Origin: Multifurca ochricompacta
Taxonomy: Eukaryota; Basidiomycota; Agaricomycetes; Russulales; Russulaceae
Reading direction: 5' to 3'
DNA: 64,000 nt
Assembly (NCBI GenBank): GCA_022496185.1
Contig: WTXG01000037.1
Location: 1-64,000, forward strand
Part shown: in pieces, positions 22,192 through 33,343 of the stretch
Layout: each line of letters starts with the position of its first letter
Numbering within the stretch: position 1 is the first letter of the stretch
Program-made: the position numbers and the translations under genes
The notes under the pieces: generated by a model
What the model was told of the DNA's origin: nothing
Databases searched by the model: none
What the model saw: only the letters and a program-made list of their open reading frames with translations

Positions 22192-23730
22192 TTAACTGTC
22201 TTTAGGTGCTTCTGGATGTTGGGTGTGGAACTCCAAGATAAGGACTGGGGCGAAGATATTCCTGGCTGGTTCCCATGAGTTGTCAGAGTCTGGGAATCCT
22301 TTACACTTGATAAGGTAATGCAAGTTGCGCCCTTGGCCTTTACACATGGAGTCTAGAATTTGCTCCACTTCCCATTCTGCTTCTCCATTGATCAGTTCTG
22401 GGGGAGGTCTTGGGAAGTTTTCCCCATGTAGGGGCATCTCTTTGTAAGGCGTCAGGAGTCGGGCATGGAAGACCAGATGGATTCTCCATGTGGATGGAAG
22501 CTCCAGTTTGTATGACACATCTGACAGCTTCCTTGTTATCTTGAAGGGTCCATGTCGTCGGGGTGCCAATTTGGCCGTTGGGTGTGATGTATGAATGTTT
22601 TTCCCTTCTAACCACACCAAGTCATTGGTCTGATAAGGTGTGAACTTCGAGGGCTTCTCTGACAGGGTCTTTTGTGCCTTCAACAAGTTCTCATTGGCCG
22701 ATTGCCTGATCTCTTCCCATTGGCTGATACACTGCACAGCTGATGGGACATTCGTGGGTTTATTGGCCCAGGTGGTTCGTGGCATCCATCCCATGATAAG
22801 GGAGAATGGGTAGGTTTTCGTAGTGTTATTGGGCCATGAGTTATGTGCAAACTCCGCAGTTGCCAGCCAGTCGGCCCAGTCATCCTGTTGTCCATTACAC
22901 CAGAACCAAAGATATTGTTCTAGCCACTGGTTCATCCTTTCTGATTGCCCATCTGTCTGTGGATGGTAAGCTGTTGAGATATTCTGCTTTACATCCAGAA
23001 CCTTGCAAAGTGCTCTAGCAAATGTAGAGGTGAATTGTGGGTTGTGGTCAGAAATGACCTTTTCAGGGAGACCATAGTGTCTGTAGACATGATCCAGGTA
23101 GAGTTTGGTGACTCCTTCTGCTGTGATAGATTCGTTGCAGGGTATGAACAGCGCCGCCTTGGAACAGTCATGGTCTGTGATAGTCAAAATGGAGTCAAAG
23201 CCTCTGGAGGTGGGGAGTTTGATGATGAAATCCATAGCAATGGTCTGAAATGGCAGGGAGGTTGTGGGTGTGATTGGGAATGGTGCTGGTGGGTGTGGGT
23301 GCGTGTTTACTTTGTTGGCTTGGCAGTGCGCGCATCCTTTCACATAGTTTTCCACATCCTTCTTCATGTTTGGCCACCAGTAATCTCATTTGGCAAGAGC
23401 ATATGTGTTGGCAATGCCCAGGTGTCCTGCAGAGGGAAGGTTGTGGTGAAAATGGATCACCCCCCTCTTAATGTTGTTGCCACCAGTGACAACAAGTCGA
23501 TCCCCGTCCTTCCACCATAAGCCGTCAACCTTTTTCAGGTTATGTGCATCTGCCCATGATTGACATAACTGCTGGTTCATATTTTGTGATACTTGGGCCC
23601 ATAGATCCATGTTGTGAAGACTGATGATGGCTGTCTTTGCAAAGACCTCTTTGGGGAGTACAGTGATGTCATTGTTGTCCTCCCCTCCATTGTTCAAATC
23701 AGGTCATCATGACAGGGCATCTGCACGTGC
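22192..23730 (-). pseudogene. pol: gypsy C1 integrase and chromodomain
   Basis: Integrase from 23697 down, with one TGA (Arg of AKRDYWWPN) at about 23385, then open for 391 codons to the natural stop at 22192. HHCC region ends CAHCQANK. The triad is intact: Asp in AMDFIIKLP, Asp in SDHNPQF, Glu in GQSERMNQWLEQY. A GPF module (HGPFKI) and a chromodomain follow (WEVEQILD, YLIKCKGFPDSDNSWEPA), where the usual KWKG is KCKG. Chromodomains of such integrases bind modified histone H3 and steer integration to heterochromatin. Confidence 0.92.
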
Positions 23731-24256
23731 TGTTGCACACAGGTCCTTCTGCGTGCGTCGGTTCGGGTTTGGGTCAAGATCAGTCAAGGCAACAAGTCTG
23801 GATGTTGCATGTGAAGTCAGGGTAATCAGATAGCAAGGCAAGAGCCTTTGCTGGAGCTACTGGTGAGCCAAACCCTCTCAAGTCACATCTTGGAAGAGGG
23901 CTGAAGGGACTTCCTAAGGACCTTTGATTGGTACAAGGAGAACAGACTTAGTCTGTCCTTAGATTTATTGCAGTCCTTAAATACAATGTAGCTACTATGA
24001 AGTCATAGTCTAGAGTCTTGTACAAATGATATCATAACAAGTCACAATGGTCATGACATCACCTATGAGATCATACTAGGGTCACAAGGTCTATGACATC
24101 AGCTATGAGATCATCAATCAGATGACATGGGAGTTGAATCCCTTGTCCAGACTATGGCCATCAGATAAGTGGATCTGATAAGGTATACAGTGAAAGAAAG
24201 GGGCATAGAAGACAAAAAAAGAGAGAAAACGCGAAAACTAGCAAGAAAGTGTCACA
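23731..24256 (-). mobile_element. Solo LTR-Y inside gypsy C1
   Basis: 526 bp, TGTTGCACACAGG...GTGTCACA. Target duplication cgtgc/tgtgc (23726-23730 and 24257-24261), differing by one CpG-to-TpG change. A minus-strand TGTATTTAAGG box lies just upstream of AGACTAAGTCTGTTC. Splits RNase H from integrase. Confidence 0.9.
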
Positions 24257-25869
24257 TGTGCGTTGCGACTCCCTGCAATATGTTTCAATATGAAGTTGTA
24301 CTCTTCCAGCTCCATAACTTTGCGGGCAACCCGTCGACTGATCTTGTGGGGTTCTTTCCAATAAAGAAGATTGGAGTGATCGGTGTGAATAATAGTCTTA
24401 TGAGGGGTCCCCGCTAGATACGGTCGCCAATGTTGTAGTGCCTTTACAATGGCAAGCAGTTCTCTATCCCAAATGTTGTAGTTTCGTTCCACAGGTGAGA
24501 ATGTTTCCGAGTAGAAGGTGACTGGGTGAAGTAACCCTGTCGTGTCCCGTTGATTTAGTATGGCACCATTGGCAAAGTGAGATGCATCTACTTTGAGTTC
24601 AAAGGGTTTTCCTAAGTCTGGTTGTAGGAGGACGGGTTCCAAGCCTATGATGTCTCGGATTTGTTCAAAGGCTCATTGTTGTTCTCGTCCCCAATGCCAA
24701 GGTATATCCTTTTTCAATAGTCTGTTCAGTGGTTGGGCGACCCCCAAAAATCCCTGTACAAATTGTTGATAGAAATTGCAGAACCCAATGAAGGATTGCA
24801 CATCCTTGACACACGTGGGTACAGGCCACTCCTGGATTCCTTGTACTTTTACTGGGTCCATTCGCACACGTCCTTCTTCCAGGATGACCCCCAAGTATTT
24901 GATGCTCTGTTGTTCAAACGAGCATTTGGCTGGTTTGAGGTATAGGTCATGTTCATGTAGAATGTCCAAGACTTGGTGAACTCGTGCTCGGTGATGGATC
25001 AGATCATTCGTAGTAGCTACCAGGATGTCGTCCATGTACACCACTACTTCACCCGTGAGAATGAGGTCATGGAAGATGTGATTCATCATAGATTGAAAGG
25101 TAGCAGGCGAGTTGGTAAGGCCAAAGAACATAACGTTTGGTTCAAAGAGTCCTTGGTTGGTCTTAAAAGCCGCTTTACATTGGTCTCCCTCTTTAATCCT
25201 GATGTTGTTGTATCCCCACCAGACATCCATTTTGGAAAACAGGGATTTATCCTGCATGATATCAATGAGTTCTGAGATGAGTGGAAGAGGGTAAGCGTTC
25301 TTTATTGTATGGGCATTTATCCATCAGTAGTCCTGAACAGGTTGAAGTTTACCATCTTTCTTTTTGATGAAGAAGAAGGGTGATGTGTATGGTGATTTCG
25401 ATGGGTGGATGTAGCCTTTTGCAAGATGCTCTTTGAGGAATGTTGTGAGTGCTGTTTGTTCTGCTTGTGACAATGGGTAGATTTTGCAGTCGATTGCTGA
25501 CAGGGTATCAGGTGCAAATTTGATGGCATGATCCCATGGTCGCGTAGGTGGGAAATGCTGAGATTCCTCCTCTGAGAACACCTTCCAGTGTCTGTGGTAT
25601 GCTTCTGGTACTACTTCCTCAAAGGTCCTTTCTGTATGCCCTTCTACTGCCTTCTGGGTGAGTTCTGATGCTTTGGTGATGTAACAGTAGCCCAGATCTT
25701 CTTCTTTCAACTCTCTTCCTTCCATAATCCCATGTCTAGCCAACTGTCGGGCCACATAGTTGTACCCCAGTGAGGTGATGAGGACAGGGTAGAATTCCTT
25801 ATCCATGGTTGCGTCGCTCCAGTTAATCCTTGGTTCAAAAGCCGCCAGCCATGGGTATCCCAGGATCAA
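24257..25869 (-). pseudogene. pol: gypsy C1 reverse transcriptase and RNase H
   Basis: RT begins near [12 protein letters not shown], then [38 protein letters not shown] block, [11 protein letters not shown] and the catalytic YMDD ([12 protein letters not shown]). RNase H follows with [30 protein letters not shown] and HTDHSNLLYWKEPHK. Stops separate 25324, 25257, 24673 and 24642. It would act in the retrotransposon particle to copy the RNA into DNA. Confidence 0.9.
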
Positions 25870-26291
25870 GTCTTCTTCTCCTAGATTGGTAACAAGGAAG
25901 TGAATGTCCTTTGCCTTTTCTCCTACTTGGACCTTGAGGTCAGTATAATGTGTTATTTTTCCGGCATGGTTGGCTGTTCCATCAATGTTCCAGATATTTT
26001 TTTCCTGGGGAGTTCCTGCATCCCCAAGCCCATGGTTCTGGCCATCCGTGGGCTGATAAAATTGTTGGTGGCTCCTGAGTCTATCAGGATATCTCGATCG
26101 GCCATCTTCTGTGTAGCCTCGAAATGTACTGGTATTTTCAAAGATTTGAAGTGACTAGTGTACACAGAAGTTACATGTAATGCTCGCACCCAGGCCGATG
26201 GGGTAGAGCCAATTAAAAATCCTTTTTGGCGAATGCCTTCTTGACCAAGATGGCTTGCACTTCTTCGCTTTCCTTCATCATGTTGCCCCAT
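25870..26291 (-). pseudogene. pol: gypsy C1 aspartic protease (start of pol, -1 to gag)
   Basis: The reading frame overlaps the gag end and reads GFLIGSTPSAW, then HVTSVYT and the protease active site DSGATNNFIS, followed by the flap-like region and LILGYPWLAAFEP. The frame is -1 to gag. See the frameshift site. Aligned with C2 and C3. Confidence 0.88.
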
Positions 26292-27718
26292 ATTTCCTGT
26301 GCCTTTTCTTCTTTCGTTGGCATTCTTTTGTCGATGGTTGGTGGGTTGTTACAGACAGGTGTAACCGTCGCTTCAGCCACCCATGCCCCCTTCTTGGGGC
26401 ACTCTCTCGACATATGCCCCTGTGCCTTGCAGTGAAAGCACCTTCCTCCTTCATCAGTGTCTGCCTTTCTTCTTTGGTGAGTGCCGCTCATGCTCTGGTT
26501 CTGTCAGCCAACATGTCCATGGCATTTGGGTCCCTCTGGGAAGTATGCGTGGGCTTAATCCCAAAGGCAGCCTTCCATTGGTCGTGGGTCTTTCCCTTCT
26601 TGGTGTCGACTCCAAAGCATGTCTGGAAGTCAAGGTAATCTTGCTGCTGTCGTCGAGCAGCATCAACCCATGTATCCCAATCATTGGGGTGGTGGAACTG
26701 GATAATGTTCTTGACCAATGGGTTGGGTAGTCCCTGGGAGAAGAGATCCAATGTTGCCTCCTCATCTGTGTCGTATCCTGCTTGATTGGCCAGACTTCTG
26801 AACTTCGCCACATAGGCGTCCAAGTCTCCTTTGTCCATTTTCAGAGACTTGAGTTCTCAAGCAGCCTTCTGCTTAGCTTGCCTGTCCATAAACGCATCTT
26901 TAAATCACTGGGCAATGGTTTCCCAAAGACCCTCACTAGTGGTACAACGCCCACTCTCAATCTGTTCATTCAGCCATTCCAGCTGCTCCATGGTCCAGTC
27001 GTCTACTGCTTCTCCTTGAATCAGTGATAGGAAGAGGTTGGCACGCTGGAAGGGATTGATGATCTGGGGAATGTTGTGGTTGAAGTTTTTAAATGTTGTG
27101 AATTCCAACATAAACTTCTTGCTCTGTGATCGATCCCCAGTAAACGTTTGGGGTAGTACACCTGACAGTCATCCTGAGGGCAGGGAAATGTTTGGTGGCA
27201 GCATGACTGGTGGGGGTGGAGGTGCTAGGTCTGGGAGCTGGGTGGTGATAGTGGACATTTTCATTGGGATGGTGTGGTGGTACTGGTGGATTGTATAGAT
27301 ATCTGGGAGTTGTCAAAGCAGGGGCTCTGATCATGACAACTGCTGGTGCAACTGGGGTTGTAGTTGACACTAATACCAGTGCTTCTTCACTATGTTCTTC
27401 TACGTACTCTTCTGGTTCAGAGTCCATGACGATGGCTGGGGGATTTTCTCTCCATGGTCCTAATCTGAATTCAGGTGGGGTGGGTCCCATAGTGACCCAA
27501 GAGTGTTGGCTATCCAAGTATTGGATACGATACCAAACTCTCTTCTCGTCATCATATTCTACCAGTTGGTATCTTCTGTCATGATAGACGTAGTATCCAA
27601 ACTCGGACTCAAAGTCTTTCCAGGTGGCAGAGCCAAGTACTTGTTGTGAAAGATTATGCTCGTCTCTGTGTTCGATGAGTTCTTCTTGAAATAAGGTCTG
27701 ACTGCAGCTGGAAGCCAC
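26213..27718 (-). pseudogene. gag: gypsy C1 gag (broken)
   Basis: Aligns with C3 gag from VASSCSQTLFQEEL. The start codon is GTG where C3 has ATG. Contains the capsid region (MLEFTTFKNFNHNIPQIINP, DDWTMEQLEWLNEQ, KAYVAKFRSLAN-like block, FSQGLPNPLVKNIIQFHHP) and a CCHC zinc knuckle CFHCKAQGHMSREC. Interrupted by frame changes near 27110 and TGA stops near 26904. Ends KKAFAKKDF then TAA at 26213. Forms the particle shell and binds the RNA genome. Confidence 0.9.
26216..26222 (-). promoter_or_regulatory. Candidate -1 frameshift site, gypsy C1
   Basis: Minus strand GGATTTT read as G GAT TTT in the gag frame, followed at once by the gag stop TAA. A -1 slip continues into the protease frame. The same heptamer sits at the gag end of C2 and C3. 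Confidence 0.55.
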
Positions 27719-28310
27719 GATGAGAGACTTGATGTTATGTCTGGTGCGGGATGTTCCACACAACTTGTGTGACAGCGCGATTTGTAGGTTCAGGTAAGAA
27801 GTCAATAAGACTCCTTGGAGTTCAAATGGGATGAGTCAAAGTCTGAGGGGCTGTTCCCTAAGACAATGTTGAGCAGAAGAGTGCCAAAGCACTGAGACGA
27901 AACAAGTCAAAGACCACAGGAGGTGTCTGGAAGACAAGCACTGATGTATTGAATAAGTCAAGTCTGAAGTCTACAGGGGAACTACAGTGGACTTATATAC
28001 GTAATGCAATGGGCATCTACAAGATAAGGACTATGGAGTCAGGTGAACCCAAATATACAAAAGTGGACAGCGTAAAGCCTAGCTTCTGATAGGGGATTAA
28101 GTAAGTGTCCGGTTGTAAGATAAGGAGATAAGAAAGTAAACAAGAGTAAACAATGAGTCAACAAGTACAATGCAGGTCATGGGGAGGGGCGTAAGGCATG
28201 TGACGGATCCCAGGACGGAGATGTGATCAAGAAGTGCATGGTGGGCGGTAAGGATGGGTTCTCATTGGGGAGGGTGAAGAAAACAGGGAGACTCGGCAAT
28301 GGTTGTAACA
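27716..28310 (-). repeat. 5' LTR and primer site of gypsy C1
   Basis: LTR 27733-28310 (578 bp), plus-strand TGTTATGTCTGGTGCGGG...GGTTGTAACA. On the minus strand the sequence after the LTR is TCAAGTCTCTCATCG. It lacks the TGG expected for pairing with a tRNA 3' end but is complementary over 8 nt to AGACTTGA inside the LTR (27958-27965), downstream of the TATA box. Confidence 0.85.
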
Positions 28311-28376
28311 TTCATAGTTATGCTACACAACTTCATCACATGTCATGCTGAATGCCTGCACCAGGCATTACACACT

Positions 28377-29377
28377 TGCTTGTTTGGTGCCATGGGGTAG
28401 ATCTTAGTCTTCCAGTGCATTTTAGTGCCTGGTTCTAAGTCTATTTCATGATCCCATGGTTGATGCTGAGGGAGTCTCTGTGATTCCTCCTCAGAGAAAA
28501 CTTTCACAAAGTCCTGGTACTGCAAGGGTACCATCTCCTCAAAAGATCTACTGCCCCTTCTCAAGTTCTCATGCTCAGCTATTTGTTGTGAATATGTATA
28601 GCCAGCTAGACACCAGACTTGATCAGACAGTGTCTCCAGGACTCTGGTTCAACACAGTGATCAGTGCTCCATACAGCTAGCCAATATGCATTCGACAGAT
28701 CTGATCTCCTCAGCAGTCCTGCTCTCAGAGTCGATCATCAGTTCACCCTTGCTCCAGTCAATGCTTGGGTTGTTACATTGCAGCCAAGGAAGCCCCAATA
28801 TAATTTTCTCTGGTCCTAAGTCTGTGACCAGGAAATGGTGGCTCTCCTCCCATTGGCCTATTATAATTGCTAGCAATACATAATGCATGATATCCCCTGC
28901 TCAGTTGTGTGTCCCATCAATATTATGAATTTTTATGGGATGATTGAGTGGGATTTGAAGCATCTTCCGGTGCTGAGTGAATTTCTCATCCAGGAACAGT
29001 GCAGTAGCCCCTGAATCTACCATAGCTGCTGTTGTGTATAGGTGGTTTCTTCCTCACAATGTAATGTAAATATGAAAATGCTGAGTATCATGCTTCATCT
29101 CAGGTAAAATACATGCAGTTATCTTATCTAAGTAATCAGCCTCATCAATGAAAACATTTTTAATTTTCTGTGAGACTGAATCTGACATGATTACACAACT
29201 ATTTACACTATTTACAGAGACCATTTCACAGACAGTTGTATCAGTAACTTCTTGAACGCTTGTAAATACATTGGAATCAGAATCAATAAACACACTATTT
29301 ACACATGCTGTCTCAGTCACAGCTGGAACTGAGACAGTTTCTAAAAAGATGCCTTCAATGCCTCCATTTCTTTCCAT
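28377..29377 (-). pseudogene. pol: gypsy B protease and start of RT
   Basis: Begins in a frame -1 to gag (EGIFLETVSV), runs through a Val/Ser-rich linker to the protease site AAMVDSGATALFLDEKF (DSG near 29008-29016), then HFLVTDLGPEKIILGLPWLQ. After stops it resumes as the RT N-terminus FVKVFSEEESQRLPQ, WDHEIDLEPG, KIYPMAPNKQ. It continues at 19163 beyond the inserted LTR1. Stops at about 29054 and 28661 break it. Confidence 0.85.
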
Positions 29378-31339
29378 AGTGATTCTACCTGCACCTTCAA
29401 ATCAGCTTTCTCCTTTTGAATGGCTGAGGTGTCTGATGGTGCCAAGACACTCATACTTGAACTTGCCGCCACTTCTGTGCTGGCAGCAACTTTTGCTTTT
29501 TTGGGTTTACCCAACCACTTATCATAACAAATGTTAGCTTGGTGTCCTGTCTTCCCACAATAATTGCAAATCTCATGCTTGTGATTTCCCTGCTTGTACT
29601 CATGAGTGGTGGTCCTGTGAAACAGGCATGTGCGCAGCATACTGACTGTAAGGTTAGCGGGTTAGGCTAGACAAAGACAAGTTAACTTCAGAGGTAGAAG
29701 AAACTCTTATACACTATACTACTGACCTAGACAAAGACAAGTTACTACAGGGAGCGTTAGTCTCAAGGTATAGTAGTAAGTAAGAGAAGGGACTTACACT
29801 TCAGAGGTAGAAGAAACTCTGAAGTGTAAGAGACGAAACAGACACCCTTATATACCCATGGGGGCAAGGGGAAATGGTCTGTGCGCACTGGGAATAAGTC
29901 CACAAGTGCCGGACAAAGTCCAAACAATAAATAGAGGGAGAAAGGCCATTGGCCACTACAGAAATCACATGTTACATGGTGTATCAGTCAGCTACTGCGG
30001 AATGTGAGAAAGAAAGTAATAAAGATATAGTAAAAGTCCGAAACTCCGGAATCTAATCTTATCTACAAGTAGCTAATCTAATCACCTGATGCCTGAAGCA
30101 TCACCGAACATCTTCTGTGTTCAACAGGTCCCACAACCCTTGCATTTGCCTTTGAGATCAGTCAGCATGTACTGGCACAGCATCTTAGTGCCAGCCCCTG
30201 ACTGAGTCTTTGAAGCATCAACCTCCATAGCATTGGGATTGCACATAGTCTGAGTTTGGGTTTGTGTGGTAATCACCCCTCTTTTCTCTGCATCACGTTG
30301 TCTCTGTCACATGTTGATTTTATTTGTGGTGGTGACGAGCTCTTCTAGCATTGCAGGAGTAGTTGGCATCAGGGCCAAGATGTCCTTGATCTTATCTGTC
30401 AACCCATCATAGAATTGAGTCTTCAGATTGGTTGCAGACCAGCCAGTTTGAGCTGAGTGCTCATCAAAGTGAGCCTTGTACTCAGCAACCAAATTCTTGC
30501 CCTGTTTGAGTTTCTTCAATGCTTCTTGCACAGCTTCCCCTATATCATAAGGAATGAATTGCTCTGTGAATGTCTTTTCAAAATTATCCCATCTTTGGTT
30601 AAAGGGGATCCTCCCAGCCTTCAATTCTTCCAAATGCAGCAGAGCCCAAGTCCAGGTGTCTCCAGATAGAAGATTAAGGACAGATAAGATCCAATTGGAA
30701 TCTCTCCTAATCCACTTCTGGGTTTGCATGTTGTAATCATTAAGACTGTTCTTCTGTGCACAAGCCCAATTGTGGTAAGCTGCCAGAAAATGGCATGCGT
30801 CCACTGAGGTCCCTTGCCATCCCAAGATGCAGGGCATGCTACTGTAGAATCCTTCCCAGTAGCAAGGGTGTGCTGAGGTGGGGATGCCAAAGATTGTGCC
30901 TGGTGCTGCATCAGCATTTGCACATCTCGGGCCAAATCCCTAACAGTGACCGCCATGTTGTGGAGCACTCAGTTAACATTGTTGCAGGAGAGGGTGGAGG
31001 CAGAAGTGGATGCAGTGGGTGCAGACATTTCTGGACTTTGAATTTGTGGAGTAGGGGTGGATACACTAGAACTCTCTGGGACAGGAGTAGTCAATTCAGG
31101 AGTAGTCTGACTAGGAAGTGGCTCATTTGCAGGTGCAAGTACAAGTCCACTGACTGTAGCTGTCCTGGGTCATCAATCTAACTGTCTGGTTCTCTGTCTA
31201 CCTCTACATTGGGTCTCAGGAGAGTGAATAGAAATGGGAGAGGGAGAGTGTGAGGATGCTCGAGAAGCTGAAGCAATGTGCAATTGCATGTGTGAGCATG
31301 AAACTGAGTATGGTTGGTAGTGTGTGTGGGGGTGGACAT
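29341..31339 (-). pseudogene. gag: gypsy B gag (split by solo LTR)
   Basis: From a likely ATG at 31339 (MSTPTHTTNH), a poorly conserved N-terminus with stops, then a capsid region: WDNFEKTFTEQFIPYDIGEA, LKQGKNLVAEYKAHFDEH, TQFYDGLTDKIKDILA. After KCKGCGT the solo LTR intervenes. The frame resumes with a CCHC knuckle CNYCGKTGHQANIC and ends LKASF then TAG. A frame change lies between the pieces at 30968 and 30837. Confidence 0.85.
29616..30126 (-). mobile_element. Solo LTR of the copia-1 type
   Basis: 511 bp, as long as the copia-1 LTRs and apparently near-identical to them by eye. Target duplication ggtcc (29611-29615 and 30127-30131). A recent insertion followed by LTR-LTR recombination. 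Confidence 0.95.
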
Positions 31340-31850
31340 CTCTTCTAGAAGCCAGTCTGAAAAATCTGGGGAACTAACAGCAAAGATACAAGTGCCATGC
31401 AACACTAAGCACAGGAGGAAAGGGTAGATCAATCAAGCTGGCCAATAGATCTTGGATTCAAAGATCCAGACCCAATGCAGTGGCAATGATGATTGTACCA
31501 AGAAAATGAAATGAGAAAGTAGTGTTGCCCAAGGCTGTCTGGCTCAGTCTTCTCGACCTGTTGCCTGCCTCTTCACTCAGGGGACACAAGCCCAAGAGCT
31601 TCCTAAAATGGTTCAGTTTGGCCTCCTCTCTGTGCCTGTCACCACTCTCACGGGGCCCCCTTTGTCTGACTGGGTTTTACACTCCTTGGTAGAAGATCCT
31701 GCACCAGTGATCAGGATGCATGTGATCCTGCAATAACACCCCTTAATGACCAAGCAACCTCTGTCACCACTACTTGGGCTTCAGAGATCACCACACAGGC
31801 TATGAATTATTGGCTTGACACAGTAAGCACCTCACTGGCACCACCCCAGG
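31340..31850 (-). other. gypsy B 5' leader, truncated
   Basis: No ORF or repeat recognised. Expected to be the leader between the missing 5' LTR and gag. Ends at the LTR of gypsy C2. Confidence 0.5.
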
Positions 31851-32582
31851 TGTTATGTCTGGTGCAGGACATTCCACATGACTTGTGTGACAGCATGTCA
31901 TTCGTGATCAGATAAGAAACCAATAAGGTCTCTTGGAGTTTAAGTAGGATGAGTCAAAGTCAAAGGGGCTGTTCCCTAAGACAATGTTGAATGGGAGAGT
32001 GTCAGAAACACTGAGATGGATGAGTCAGAGGATCCAAAGGAGATGTCCAAAAGACAAGCACCAATGTATTCAATAAGTCGAGTCTGAGGTCTACAAGGTA
32101 GTTACAGCGGACTTATATACATAATTAAGTGGGCGTCTATAGATAAGATAATGGAGTCAAGTGGGCCTGAATATACGAAAGCAGATGGCATAAAGCCTGG
32201 CTTCTGATAGGGGATTAAGTAAGTGTCCAGTTGTAAAGATAAGAAGATAAGGGGACAATCATAAGTAAACAATGTGTAAACAAGTACAATCAACAGTCAC
32301 AGGGATGGGAGAAGAGCATGTGTGTCACAGCCAGATCTCTGCTGTGTCAAGATTGTTCAAACTGCAGTCCCTCAAGATATGGGGCGCATGCAAGGTCAAG
32401 GTCAAGACTGTCTAGGGCAAGTCTTCAAGGGGTGTCAAAGTGAACTACAAAGAGCCACAGTCAAGGTTCAAGGCCCACAAGATACAAGAGGGCACACGTG
32501 CGAGCAGGGAGGTGAAGCAGTGGCAAAAGGCCCTGCTGGAAGTCTGGGAGAAGGCTTCCTAAGTCACAGCTTAGGAAGTTCA

Positions 32583-33084
32583 TGTCAAACAATATGCTGC
32601 TGGTTATACTGACTGTGGTTAGTAGCGGTTAGGCTAAAAGACAAGTATACTTCAGAGGTTAGAAGAACTCTGTACAACTATACTACTGACCTAAAAGACA
32701 AGTATCTACAAAGACGGTTAGTCAAAGGTAAAGAAAGTATAGTAAGAACTTACACTTCAGAGGTTAGAAGAACTCTGAAGTGAAAGAGACGAAACAGACA
32801 CCCTTATATACCCATGGGGGCCAGGGGAAATGGTCTGTGCGCACTGGGAATAAGTCCACAAGTGCCGGACAATAAACAGAGAGGGATAAAGGCCATTGGC
32901 CAATGAGATATCACATGCTTACTGCGCATTACTAAGTCCATCACTAATCAGCTGAGTAAGAAGGAAAGAAGTGTAATAAAGATAACATAAAAAGTCCGAT
33001 ACTCCGGAATCTAATCTAATCTAATCTACAGCTGAAGCGAACCTTAGATGCCTGAAGCATCTCCAGACACGTCCTGTGTCAACA
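32583..33084 (-). repeat. 3' LTR of copia-2
   Basis: Minus strand TGTTGACACAGGACGTG...TTGTTTGACA, 502 bp. A purine tract (minus CATGGAGGGA) lies at 33085-33094. It is 10 bp shorter than the other LTR because of scattered 1-2 bp gaps. Confidence 0.93.
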
Positions 33085-33343
33085 TCCCTCCATGGTGAAG
33101 GCATCGATCATTAAGTGGAATGAATTGAATGAGCACACTGCTGTTCACAATTGAACGAACATATCGCCAGAGATCCAACTTCTCTAACTCTCAAGTGTAG
33201 GAGAGACATGGTGTTCAGAGGCATATCGAGTTAGATTCGCTTATGCAAACTGAACCACACCTCTTGCATCACTCTCGAAGTCGAGAACTTTGCTCATGGT
33301 GGGAAAGTGAGACTGGTATACAAAGTCTCCAGATTCCAGCTCT

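Larger units (their letters stand above)
20307..28310 (-). mobile_element. Ty3/gypsy C1, complete but degenerate
   Basis: 8004 bp with two LTRs (579 and 578 bp) and target duplication ttcat (20302-20306 and 28311-28315). Minus-strand order: 5' LTR, primer site, gag, protease, RT, RNase H, integrase, chromodomain, ORF3, polypurine tract, 3' LTR. The LTRs differ mainly by C/T and G/A transitions. RNase H is interrupted by a solo LTR-Y. This copy shows the full architecture of the C family. Confidence 0.95.
19164..28376 (+). mobile_element. Solo LTR1, interrupted by LTR-X and by gypsy C1
   Basis: Three pieces (19164-19403, 20011-20306, 28316-28376) rebuild about 600 bp matching the LTR of gypsy A: TGTTACAAACCC at the left, CCAGGCATTACA at the right. 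The target duplication tgctt (19159-19163 and 28377-28381) lies inside the gypsy B RT, whose frame runs on across it (APNKQ then AELDKF). The right edge is uncertain by 4 bp. Confidence 0.88.
14577..31850 (-). mobile_element. Ty3/gypsy B, multiply interrupted
   Basis: Minus-strand gypsy of a lineage different from A/C and D. Order from right to left: leader, gag, protease, RT, RNase H, integrase, chromodomain, polypurine tract, 3' LTR. It has no ORF3: about 110 bp separate the end of the chromodomain from the polypurine tract. It is broken by a solo copia LTR, an LTR1 (with C1 and an LTR-X inside it), a solo LTR-X-like element and a hAT MITE, each with its own target duplication. The 5' LTR is missing because gypsy C2 begins at 31851. 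Confidence 0.9.

Noticed and set aside
23035..23520. Plus-strand 161-codon ORF
   Set aside because: Shadow of the gypsy C1 integrase on the other strand; composition mirrors the integrase codons.
27089..27805. gag of gypsy C1 starting at the first Met of a 238-codon frame
   Set aside because: That Met lies inside the LTR. By homology with C3 the start is at 27718, where the codon is now GTG.
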